A DNA stretch of 9,426 bases from JBNKDD01 sp050288085 (GTDB lineage: Bacteria > Chloroflexota > Anaerolineae > Aggregatilineales > UBA3940), in the NCBI GenBank assembly GCA_050288085.1, contig JBNKDD010000223.1:1-9426 (forward strand), given 5' to 3'. The translations under genes and the position numbers were made by a program. Position 1 is the first letter of the stretch. Every line of letters starts with the position of its first letter. The notes below the pieces were generated by a model. That model made no database searches and was not told the DNA's origin. It saw nothing but the letters and a program-made list of their open reading frames with translations. Of the stretch, positions 1-6,591 are shown one piece after another.

Positions 1-967
1 GGGGGGTATCCCGCCAGGAACGATAATCTGACGAATAGACGGACATCCGCCGCCTGAAAGCATGGCAAATTCCATTGGGCACAAGGAAACCACAATACGG
101 ATCCATCCGCACCGTATTGACCCACAGAGATAGTTGGGCAGCACTGGCTTTGGTAAAACGCAGCGCGATATCGGCTTCCAGTTGATACGGCTCACCGGTC
201 TCATCTGATCGGCATTCCAATGCGCGTTTAACGCTGATCATCTGGCCGATCACCGGGGCATCATGCGGCAGAGCAGCCAGGTAATCGCTCATGCCGTGAT
301 CAGAAAACATCACGACCTCGGTCGGCGGCGATTGGCGTTCATCACGTAGCGTGATCGTTGTGCCATAGACGAGATGGGCTAACTCGTTCAGATGAGCTTC
401 CAGCTTCTCGACATCAAAAACAGTTGAGTGAAAGAATGCCGGGTCGGGCTTGAGGGTAATGGTGGTACCGGTCGGGGCATCAGGCGGAAGCGATCCGATA
501 GTGATCAGATCAGTGGTAGGTTGACCCTGCTCAAACGATTGCCGGACATGCTGTCCATCGCGCCGGGTTTCTACCATCAATCGTTCGCTTAGCGCATTAA
601 TGGCTGTCAGCCCCACCCCATGTAACCCGCCAAAAATCTCCAACGCCGGTGACAAATCCGCGAGCATATCATCTTCGGGATATTTCCTCATCGTGAAGAT
701 CACATCGAATGAGGTGAGGTTGCGTTCCTCATCGTAGATGATGGGGATGCCGGAGCCATCATCCTCAATGGTGACCATGTCATCTGGCTGCAAGGTAACG
801 GTGATACTTTTGCATTGACCGGCAAGGGCCTGTTCAAGCGCGTTATCCAGCACCTCGTAGATCATGTGGTGCAAGGCGTTGATATCTGTGCCGCCAATGT
901 ACATGCCGGGGCGTTTGCGGATGGCATCAACGGGGTCGATCTGTTGAATATCCTTATTCTGTGACAT
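1..967 (-). CDS. Divergent GyrB/ParE-type GHKL ATPase (type IIA topoisomerase B-subunit paralogue), partial, C-terminus beyond the left edge
   Basis: The reading frame is open from ATG 967 to the window edge and gives 322 codons. The N-terminus matches the ATPase domain of DNA gyrase B / topoisomerase IV ParE: RKRPGMYIGGTD at 17-28, HHMIYEVLDNALEQALAG at 33-50 (catalytic-base Glu38 and Mg-binding Asn42), EDDGSGIP at 68-75 (adenine-binding Asp69), and GGLHGVG at 113-119. A transducer-like region follows to about 290. In the family this domain hydrolyses ATP to drive strand passage. Oddities: the ATP lid normally carries HAGGKF, but here residues 93-112 are unrelated and about four longer; GRGIP is GSGIP; the usual GGTHxxGF stretch after the VNT motif is hard to see. 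The QTK loop and Toprim domain would lie outside the window. A strong AGGGGG ribosome binding site precedes the ATG. It is probably a paralogue rather than the housekeeping gyrB, but this is not proven. The start lies 44 bp after the preceding gene. Confidence 0.8.
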   Translation of the reverse strand, partial: MSQNKDIQQIDPVDAIRKRPGMYIGGTDINALHHMIYEVLDNALEQALAGQCKSITVTLQPDDMVTIEDDGSGIPIIYDEERNLTSFDVIFTMRKYPEDDMLADLSPALEIFGGLHGVGLTAINALSERLMVETRRDGQHVRQSFEQGQPTTDLITIGSLPPDAPTGTTITLKPDPAFFHSTVFDVEKLEAHLNELAHLVYGTTITLRDERQSPPTEVVMFSDHGMSDYLAALPHDAPVIGQMISVKRALECRSDETGEPYQLEADIALRFTKASAAQLSLWVNTVRMDPYCGFLVPNGICHAFRRRMSVYSSDYRSWRDTP

Positions 968-972
968 GATGA

Positions 973-980
973 TTCCCCCT
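973..980 (-). promoter_or_regulatory. Strong ribosome binding site of the GyrB-like gene
   Basis: On the minus strand the sequence AGGGGGAATCATCATG places an AGGGGG Shine-Dalgarno element about 7 bases before ATG 967. This fixes the start and suggests the gene is translated independently of the membrane protein upstream of it. Confidence 0.6.
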
Positions 981-1011
981 AATCAAATTCATGCTCAGAA
1001 GTGGACAGCGT

Positions 1012-1734
1012 TCAAGCCGTTTGTAATTGATCTTCCTTACGCGGATAAAGCCCCCGGTAGGCGATGATCGCAATCGCGACGTAGGCCATTGTCTTGGGGA
1101 TCATCAGCATCCCGATGATCGGCATCTGCTGAACCCAAAAGATCACCGGGATGTAACAGGCATAGGATACCAGGATCATCAACCCGATCCAGGTGAAGGT
1201 GCTATCCTCAGCGGCGCGGGCATCCCGAAGGATCAGGTAAGCGACTCCCAATCCCTGGAGCATCAAGGGCAGATTTCGATAGAGTGACCAGGGCTGCGGT
1301 GGAACGACGCTGCCCCATTGATTCTGCGGAAAGACCATGATCACCAACCGGGCAATCGCGGCGGCGAACAAGATATAACCGAAAATGCCATAGGGTTTCT
1401 GGAAGCGGGCCTGCCACATGACCAGCACCAGCACATAGAAAAAGGTGACGGTGATGGCGGTCGCCAGCGCTCCCAATCCGACCAGGGTAGATTGTGCTTC
1501 AAGTGCCCCGGTCTGCATCCCACCGATTGCATAGGCCACTACACGAAATCCGACGTGGCCGGTATCGCCCAGGGCAAGCAAGGCAAACATGGCAATCACC
1601 AGCCCGGCCACCCGGCGATCCTTCGGGGCGACCGTCTCCCGGCGGCGATACATGACAATCACCAACCCATAAACAACTACTAAATAGGCAAGGCTGAACG
1701 TGGTCTCTACCCACATTCTCATGATTTCTGACAC
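1012..1734 (-). CDS. Uncharacterised seven-helix integral membrane protein
   Basis: The product has 240 residues and I do not recognise the family. Hydrophobic segments at roughly 10-29, 42-57, 82-107, 116-135, 152-168, 180-201 and 206-227 suggest seven transmembrane helices with no cleavable signal peptide. Charged or polar residues sit at or next to helices, notably Asp57, His60 and Arg64 at the end of helix 2 (GDTGHVGFR) and Arg129 in helix 4. Such buried residues often mark a transporter, a sensor or an intramembrane enzyme, but none can be named from sequence alone. The chosen start is GTG 1734, only 4 bp after the SDR gene stop. In-frame ATGs follow at codons 5 and 7, and no strong ribosome binding site separates these choices. 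The tight spacing suggests co-transcription and translational coupling with the SDR gene. The C-terminal tail (RKEDQLQTA) is hydrophilic. Confidence 0.8.
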   Translation of the reverse strand: MSEIMRMWVETTFSLAYLVVVYGLVIVMYRRRETVAPKDRRVAGLVIAMFALLALGDTGHVGFRVVAYAIGGMQTGALEAQSTLVGLGALATAITVTFFYVLVLVMWQARFQKPYGIFGYILFAAAIARLVIMVFPQNQWGSVVPPQPWSLYRNLPLMLQGLGVAYLILRDARAAEDSTFTWIGLMILVSYACYIPVIFWVQQMPIIGMLMIPKTMAYVAIAIIAYRGLYPRKEDQLQTA

Positions 1735-1738
1735 GATG

Positions 1739-2701
1739 TTAGCTCTTTTGAGTGGCCGATTGGCTCTTTTTGCGTTCGGAAATTTCTTGCAGAACGGTCA
1801 CAAAGCCTTCCTCGTAAGTCGGGTAATGGGGGACAAAGCCCATCCACTGCCGGGCTTTCTGATTGCTCATCCGCACCGAAAAACGCAGGGCAGGCAAGCT
1901 GACGTTGCCCATGTAGGGGCTGAGTTCGCTTGTGCCCCGTGACGATGGCTTGGGTGCACCGATCCAATTAGCCAGCCGTTCGTATAGAAGCCCTTGCTGG
2001 ACCGGGTCGTTATCGCAGATGTTGAAGGTATCACCGGAAGGCGCTTGCTCAACAGCCAGCCGGAGGGCCTGAGCAGCATCGGCAGCGTGGAGCATCGGCC
2101 AATAGCGGCGTCCGCGCCCCATCACCGGGGCCTGACCACGACTAAGCCCATAAACCAGGCCGCGAGTATGGGGGGCATCTGCTGTATAGATCAACCCCAT
2201 ACGCAGGATTACGCCCCTGATCGCCCGCTTACTGGTCGCTTCGGCCAGGATTTCTTCCGCCGTCACAAAATATTCGGAAAATGAATCGGGTTTGATTGAG
2301 GTATCTTCGGTAACCCAATCATCGCCATGGTGGCCGTAGACACCATAGAAGCTCGGAAAGACGAGCGTTTGCGCCCGGCGGTTGAGCTGGCAGGCTTCGA
2401 TCAGGTTTCGCAGCATGCCGAGCACGATCCGCGAACTGGGCCGCCAATCATCTTCATCCGCCGATTCGCTGGTGGGGAAAGTAGAGGCCAGGTGGATAAT
2501 CCCCTGTGTCTCTTTCAATATCTCCGCCAACTGTTCGATATCCGTCCCCTGCCCGGTAACCGGCACGGCATGTAAAGCTCGCAGCATGGCCTGGCTGGCA
2601 TCGTTCCGTGCCAGGCCGACCACCTCATGCCCGTGTTCGAGTAATTCGCTGATGACAGATCGACCTAAATACCCTGTTGCCCCTGTGACAAATACACGCA
2701 T
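1739..2701 (-). CDS. NAD(P)-dependent epimerase/dehydratase-like protein (extended SDR fold) lacking the catalytic Lys
   Basis: The product has 320 residues, a normal length for extended short-chain dehydrogenase/reductases. The dinucleotide-binding motif TGATGYLG (6-13) at the extreme N-terminus and the strand IIHLAST (68-74) mark the Rossmann fold. Ser117 with FYGVYG corresponds to the SSxxVYG strand, and GRGRRYWPMLHAADAAQAL (195-213) to the usual substrate-side segment. In active enzymes a YxxxK pair protonates and binds the ribose. Here the aligned segment is YFVTAEEIL (144-152), so the Lys position is Ala148. Known members act on nucleotide sugars, steroids or flavonoids. The substrate here cannot be inferred, and binding without catalysis is possible. 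The protein looks cytoplasmic. AGGAATTGAG before ATG 2701 is a good ribosome binding site. The gene lies 62 bp after the lipid kinase and 4 bp before the membrane protein. Confidence 0.85.
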   Translation of the reverse strand: MRVFVTGATGYLGRSVISELLEHGHEVVGLARNDASQAMLRALHAVPVTGQGTDIEQLAEILKETQGIIHLASTFPTSESADEDDWRPSSRIVLGMLRNLIEACQLNRRAQTLVFPSFYGVYGHHGDDWVTEDTSIKPDSFSEYFVTAEEILAEATSKRAIRGVILRMGLIYTADAPHTRGLVYGLSRGQAPVMGRGRRYWPMLHAADAAQALRLAVEQAPSGDTFNICDNDPVQQGLLYERLANWIGAPKPSSRGTSELSPYMGNVSLPALRFSVRMSNQKARQWMGFVPHYPTYEEGFVTVLQEISERKKSQSATQKS

Positions 2702-2763
2702 ATCTCAATTCCTGTTTCCTGGGTACATCCCTTGCCCGTCCCCCTGGAACGAGCCGTTACTTC

Positions 2764-3171
2764 TCAAGGGAGCCACCTGGCTATGAACGGCCAAACACGC
2801 TCGAAGAGAGGCGGCCCCAGGATCAATAACCCGATGACCACCGATGTCCCTGCGCCGACCAATACGGCGGCAGCAGCTACATCCTTCCCAACTTTCGCTA
2901 ATGGGTGAATGTCAGGGCTGGCTAAGTCTACGACGGCTTCCAATGCCGTATTAACAAACTCGGTCGTCCATACAAGCCCCATTGCCAGAACAATAATTGC
3001 CCACTCAACAGTACTCAAATGCAGCCACAATCCAACCACCAATACCGCAGCGCTAAAAGCGGCATGAATCCAGGCGTTTTCCTGTGTCCGCAGCATATAC
3101 CAACACCCGGCAAAAGCGTGCCGGAAACTATCGACCCGGTTGTGACTGCGCTGCTTCGATGGCGTCATCAT
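2764..3171 (-). CDS. dgkA: Diacylglycerol kinase / undecaprenol kinase family membrane protein
   Basis: The product has 135 residues and fits the small trimeric membrane lipid kinase family (DgkA of Gram-negatives, UdpK of Gram-positives), which phosphorylates diacylglycerol or undecaprenol with ATP. Visible motifs are SFRHAFAG (15-22), ENAWIH (31-36, Glu31 equivalent to the metal-binding Glu28 of E. coli DgkA), EFVNTALEAVVDL (71-83, Glu71/Asn74/Glu78 of the active site) and AKVGKDVAAAAVL (92-104). Three hydrophobic helices lie near 36-50, 54-70 and 98-118. The KDVAAAAVL motif and the pgpH-ybeY context resemble the Gram-positive type, so undecaprenol recycling for cell-wall synthesis is the likelier role (inference). 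The ATG follows the ybeY stop with no base between them (TAA then ATG), and no strong ribosome binding site is visible, so translation is probably coupled to ybeY. Confidence 0.92.
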   Translation of the reverse strand: MMTPSKQRSHNRVDSFRHAFAGCWYMLRTQENAWIHAAFSAAVLVVGLWLHLSTVEWAIIVLAMGLVWTTEFVNTALEAVVDLASPDIHPLAKVGKDVAAAAVLVGAGTSVVIGLLILGPPLFERVWPFIARWLP

Positions 3172-3633
3172 TTAGATACGCGTTGTGCGCACCATATCCA
3201 TCGCCAGCGATTGCAGCGCCCACATTTCGGCCTGCCGATCCGGGGTATCATGGTCATAACCCAGCAGATGCAGCGTACCATGTACAGCCAACAGTTGCAA
3301 TTCGGCGATCACCGGGTGACCGCCCTGCCCCGCCTGCTGTTCTGCGAATGGGTAGGCGATAATCACATCTCCATAATAAGGCGGCTCGCCAGGTTCAACC
3401 GCATACGGGCTGTCCTCCTGGCCGAAGGACAACACATCGGTTACCTCGTCTTTATCGGCAAACTGCCTGTTCAGTTCACGAATACGTTCGTTAGAGGTGA
3501 TCGTTACCGCGAGCGCCACCGGCGAATCCATTCCTGCCGCTTTAAGAGCCTCCTCTGATGCCGCCCGTAGTAACGCTTCGTCTACCTCGTAATCTCCCTC
3601 GACAACCACATGTATAGTGAAATCGTCGCTCAT
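3172..3633 (-). CDS. ybeY: Endoribonuclease YbeY (rRNA maturation factor)
   Basis: The product has 153 residues, the normal family length. The zinc site HGTLHLLGYDH (118-128), with His118, His122 and His128, is the YbeY signature. It is preceded by the conserved RELNRQFADKDEVTDVLSF region (52-70) and by YGDVIIAYPFA (87-97). YbeY is a metal-dependent single-strand endoribonuclease involved in 16S rRNA 3' end maturation and ribosome quality control, and it acts in the cytoplasm. Its start overlaps the pgpH stop by ATGA (3630-3633), and its own stop directly abuts the dgkA start. The order pgpH-ybeY-dgkA matches the Firmicutes yqfF-ybeY-dgkA cluster, although phoH, cdd and era are not present here. 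Identity is very secure from the motif. Confidence 0.96.
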   Translation of the reverse strand: MSDDFTIHVVVEGDYEVDEALLRAASEEALKAAGMDSPVALAVTITSNERIRELNRQFADKDEVTDVLSFGQEDSPYAVEPGEPPYYGDVIIAYPFAEQQAGQGGHPVIAELQLLAVHGTLHLLGYDHDTPDRQAEMWALQSLAMDMVRTTRI

Positions 3634-5831
3634 AACGTTTCCTTCTGTTCGTTCACTTCCTCTACAATCACCGCCTCGACCGGGGCTATCCCTGGCCGTG
3701 TGTCTTCCGGTAAAGCCGTTCCCGCTGCTGCACCAGCCGGGAGCGTTGAAGGCTGTTGCTTTTCAGGATACTGCACGCGAGGATGGTACATCCCTTTCAG
3801 GGTTCGGATGAGCCGTTCTCTAATCGCTTTAATGTTGCCCAGTGTCAACCCGGAGTCGTCAAGCTGATTATAATCCAGGCGCTGCTGGATGATCTTGGTC
3901 ACGATTTTCTCGATCTCGTCACCTGATGTGGGACGGGCAGCCCGGACGGCGCTCTCGCAGCTATCGGACAGCATCAAAATAGCTGCCTCGCGGCTCTGAG
4001 GGATCGGCCCATCATAATGGAAATCCGTCTCAACAATCGTTGTGCCGGATTGCTCTGCCTCTTCCTGGGCAGCGTTCAGAAAAAACAAGATCGGCATTGT
4101 GCCATGATGCTCGATGATGAAGTCGATCACGCGGGCCGGGATACGATGCTTGCGGGCCAACTCGACTCCATCCGGGACATGGGCCTTGATGATCCGGGCA
4201 CTGGCAAGTGGGGTGAGTTTATCATGCGGATTGGTCCCCCCTTCGATCCGGTTTTCGATAAAGAATCCGGGATTACTTAACTTGCCAACGTCATGATAGA
4301 GCGCCCCAACACGGGCCAGCAAACTATCCGCGCCAATGCATTCACAGGCAGCTTCAACCAGATTGACTACAGATACGGTATGTTGGTAGGTTCCAAGTGC
4401 CTGCTGCTGGAGTTTTTTCTGGAGTGGGTGATCGGACCGGTCCAGGTCGTTCAATTGTAAGCCGGTCACCCAGCCGGTGATAATGCTCACCACAAATAAG
4501 ATCACCAGCGCGATCCCTGCCGAAAGCAGCCCACTTAACACCGCCGCAAACATCAATTCCAGCAGGCGCAGCATGTCGATCTCACCGGGCAGCCGGAAGA
4601 CCAGCAGCACAGTGATCCCGGCCAGGGCAGCAACGATCCCCGACCGGAAGAAGGAATACAGGCGGTTGCTATGCTGCAAGCTGCCACCGGCCAACAGCCC
4701 GCTTAATCCGATCAGAGTCATGATTTCCAATGAGTTGGTAGACAGGTAACCGATCAACATTGCCAGTACAACGGTGACGATTGCGGCAAATTCAAACCCT
4801 ATCAGGGCGGTCAGTGACATCGACAAAGCTGCCGCCGGGAACAGGACGGCAATCCCTTCCCGACCGGGGACCATGATCTGGCCGACAAACAAGAACAACA
4901 AAATCAGGATGGTGATGACCAGCAAATAGCCTGGATCATCCGCCCAGGATTTATTGAACGCGAACAAATAAACGGCCAGCAAGACGACACTCAACAGGTT
5001 GAGCAGCACGACACTGGTCACCCCCTGGAAGGTCAATTGCTCCGGTTCAAGGCCGAGCGCGTTCAGGGCTTCCAGATCACGTTCGTCAACCCGGTCACCG
5101 GCCCGGATGACAATCTCGCCGGGGCGGTAAGAGTTCGTCACATCGCGTACCGACTGTAAAGCCTGCGCCCTTGCGGCCTCAGTTTCGCTGACGTTGAGGG
5201 TGCTGTTCGGGACGATCAACCCGCGAGAGATCGCCAACACCACCGGGATCAGGTCTTCGGGCAGATCGCTGCTGACTTTGAGCTCGAGCTGGCTGCGAAC
5301 GTTCTCGACCAAACCTTCCTTGACCGGGCCGCTCATCGACTCCTCGATCAGGCTGACCACCTCCCGCTCAACCAGGGCAAACTGGCTCTCCGGGACAGAC
5401 AGCAGCTTGTCTATTGTCTCATCCGAGAGTTCGGTCGTTGTCACCTGCCCCAGATATTGACCACGCAGGACATTATCAGCAAAAGGATCGGCCCGCACAT
5501 CCTCGATGAAGGTCATCATCTGGCGGGCTTTGGAGACCTGCTGGCGGCCCAGACGCGGGTTCGGAGGATCATAAATATCCTGGACACTGCTGACCGCGAT
5601 ATCTTGGGCAGCCTGTGTATCGATCTCGCTGACGTAGCTCACATCATGCGGGGCACGGATATCCTCCGGGGCAATGTCGCCCAGGTTCAAATCAATGGTG
5701 CTGGTTTCCGTTGAAATCGGAAAAAGCATGATGAGCGACGACCCGGCAACAAACAACAGCCCGATCAGAATCAGGCGAAATACCTGCCAGAAGGTCAGGT
5801 TCTCAGTTGAATAGTTTCTTCGCCTGTTCAT
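3630..5831 (-). CDS. pgpH: 7TM receptor-type HD phosphohydrolase PgpH/YqfF, probable c-di-AMP phosphodiesterase
   Basis: The product has 733 residues with the PgpH architecture. There is a short cytoplasmic start, a membrane helix at 15-37, a large extracytoplasmic 7TMR-HDED-type domain (about 40-268), seven membrane helices (about 272-455) and a cytoplasmic HD domain (about 478-650). Metal and catalytic residues are intact: TYQHT with His484, YHDVGKL with His513/Asp514, His551, EHH with His575/His576, and SDSCESAVRA with Asp623. FFIENRIEGGTNPHDKLTP (523-541) is also characteristic. Characterised homologues such as Listeria PgpH hydrolyse cyclic di-AMP to pApA, controlling osmotic and cell-wall homeostasis. 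This activity is inferred for the protein here. A C-terminal tail rich in Pro, Ala and Glu (about 689-733) lies beyond the HD domain. An AGGGG site precedes ATG 5831. The gene follows yqeY by 21 bp and overlaps ybeY. Confidence 0.94.
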   Translation of the reverse strand: MNRRRNYSTENLTFWQVFRLILIGLLFVAGSSLIMLFPISTETSTIDLNLGDIAPEDIRAPHDVSYVSEIDTQAAQDIAVSSVQDIYDPPNPRLGRQQVSKARQMMTFIEDVRADPFADNVLRGQYLGQVTTTELSDETIDKLLSVPESQFALVEREVVSLIEESMSGPVKEGLVENVRSQLELKVSSDLPEDLIPVVLAISRGLIVPNSTLNVSETEAARAQALQSVRDVTNSYRPGEIVIRAGDRVDERDLEALNALGLEPEQLTFQGVTSVVLLNLLSVVLLAVYLFAFNKSWADDPGYLLVITILILLFLFVGQIMVPGREGIAVLFPAAALSMSLTALIGFEFAAIVTVVLAMLIGYLSTNSLEIMTLIGLSGLLAGGSLQHSNRLYSFFRSGIVAALAGITVLLVFRLPGEIDMLRLLELMFAAVLSGLLSAGIALVILFVVSIITGWVTGLQLNDLDRSDHPLQKKLQQQALGTYQHTVSVVNLVEAACECIGADSLLARVGALYHDVGKLSNPGFFIENRIEGGTNPHDKLTPLASARIIKAHVPDGVELARKHRIPARVIDFIIEHHGTMPILFFLNAAQEEAEQSGTTIVETDFHYDGPIPQSREAAILMLSDSCESAVRAARPTSGDEIEKIVTKIIQQRLDYNQLDDSGLTLGNIKAIRERLIRTLKGMYHPRVQYPEKQQPSTLPAGAAAGTALPEDTRPGIAPVEAVIVEEVNEQKETL

Positions 5832-5838
5832 GGTTTAC

Positions 5839-5846
5839 CCCTAATA
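5839..5846 (-). promoter_or_regulatory. Ribosome binding site of pgpH
   Basis: On the minus strand TATTAGGGGTAAACCATG places AGGGG about 8 bases before ATG 5831, within the 21-bp gap after yqeY. It supports this ATG, which precedes the first membrane helix. Confidence 0.55.
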
Positions 5847-5852
5847 CCCAGT

Positions 5853-6443
5853 TTAGTCAGCCAACAGAGATCGCACAACTTCGCTGACCAGCTTGCCATC
5901 TGCCTTGCCTTGCAACTTGCCCATCAACGGCCCCATCACCTTGCCCATATCACGCGGACCGCTTGCGCCAACCTGATCGATCAGGGCGCGAACTTCCACT
6001 TCGATTTCCTCGCGGGACATTTGTTTTGGCAGATAAGCCTGGAGAATCTCGGCCTTTTGTTTTTCGTCTTCGACCGTGTCCGCACGCCCGGCTTTTTCAG
6101 CATCGGCCTGGGCTTCCTGATACTGCTTGACCAACCGTTGGATCAGGGCCAGGGCTTCTGTCTCATCCAGGGCAATATTCTCATCGACCTTTTCAGCTTC
6201 GACCGCTGCATCAACTTCCTGGCTGTAAGCAGCCATCACCTTGTCATAATCCGGGTCATTGGAGCGCACGGTCGGGCGGGTAACGTTGTGCTTCTTGAGA
6301 GCCTGCTTAACCAGTTCCTCCCGCTTTTGCTGCTCGCTTTCCTTGAAAGCTGCCATCGCGCCTCGGATGACCATCTTACGCATATTATCACCGCTTTTCA
6401 TCGCGTCCTTGAGATCGGCGGTGAGCTGCTCTTTGGGGTGCAT
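5853..6443 (-). CDS. yqeY: GatB/YqeY domain protein, enlarged by an internal insertion
   Basis: With the start at ATG 6443 the product has 196 residues. The N-terminal helix MHPKEQLTADLKDAMKSGD and the C-terminal half, EILQAYLPKQMS (132-143), GASGPRDMGKVMGPLMGKL (159-177) and GKADGKLVSEVV (179-190), are classic YqeY. This fold is shared with the tail domain of GatB/GatE amidotransferases and is thought to contact tRNA. The molecular role of free-standing YqeY is not settled. Typical YqeY is near 148 residues; here about 45 extra charged residues (roughly 41-88) lie between the first helices. The frame extends upstream to a TTG at 6512, but that start would lie at the -10 box, while AAAAGGA about 7 bases before ATG 6443 is a good ribosome binding site. 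The gene is the first of the long left-hand transcription unit. Confidence 0.9.
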   Translation of the reverse strand: MHPKEQLTADLKDAMKSGDNMRKMVIRGAMAAFKESEQQKREELVKQALKKHNVTRPTVRSNDPDYDKVMAAYSQEVDAAVEAEKVDENIALDETEALALIQRLVKQYQEAQADAEKAGRADTVEDEKQKAEILQAYLPKQMSREEIEVEVRALIDQVGASGPRDMGKVMGPLMGKLQGKADGKLVSEVVRSLLAD

Positions 6444-6499
6444 GTTGTGTCCTTTTGTTTTAGTGTTTCTGTGGACCATCCGGCCCAACCCTATTAACC

Positions 6500-6513
6500 C
6501 TTGTACCAACAAG
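6500..6513. repeat. Short inverted repeat just downstream of the yqeY -10 box
   Basis: The sequence cttgt-acca-acaag is a perfect 5-bp inverted repeat with a 4-base spacer. It spans the expected transcription start of the yqeY unit, where an operator could act. It is short enough to arise by chance. Confidence 0.3.
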
Positions 6514-6540
6514 TATAGCGGATTGGAGCCTTAAACGAAA
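6512..6540 (-). promoter_or_regulatory. Probable sigma-70 type promoter of the yqeY-pgpH-ybeY-dgkA unit
   Basis: The minus strand carries TATACT (plus 6512-6517), a five-of-six match to TATAAT. The -35 region 17 bases upstream is weak (TTTCGT, around 6535-6540) and runs into the U-tract of the upstream terminator. The predicted transcript would start near 6505 and have a leader of about 60 bases before ATG 6443. The position right after a terminator supports the call. Confidence 0.5.
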
Positions 6541-6574
6541 AACAAGGCCGGACCACCCAGCGGCCCGGCCTTTG
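6536..6574 (-). terminator. Intrinsic terminator of the CBS-ACT gene
   Basis: On the minus strand AAGGCCGGGCC, a 7-base loop and GGTCCGGCCTT form an 11-bp stem with one G-U pair (arms at plus 6562-6572 and 6544-6554). A T-rich run GTTTTTCG follows. It starts 18 bases beyond the stop of the CBS-ACT gene. Confidence 0.88.
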
Positions 6575-6591
6575 TCCCTGATCAGAGAGAA

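Noticed and set aside
2702..2763. Terminator or promoter between dgkA and the SDR gene
   Set aside because: Only 3-bp self-complementary stretches and no convincing -10/-35 pair were found in the 62 bases; only the SDR ribosome binding site is supported.
3019..3558. 179-codon open frame on the plus strand
   Set aside because: It lies antisense to dgkA and ybeY, whose motifs are unmistakable, and its product has no recognisable features. It is a shadow of the GC-rich coding strand.
5910..6497. 195-codon open frame on the plus strand opposite yqeY
   Set aside because: It is Leu/Phe-rich only because it is the complement of a Lys/Glu-rich coding sequence, and it would start inside yqeY's own frame.
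6444..6512. N-terminal extension of YqeY starting at TTG 6512
   Set aside because: The start would overlap the promoter -10 box and lacks a ribosome binding site, whereas ATG 6443 has AAAAGGA at good spacing and matches the family N-terminus.
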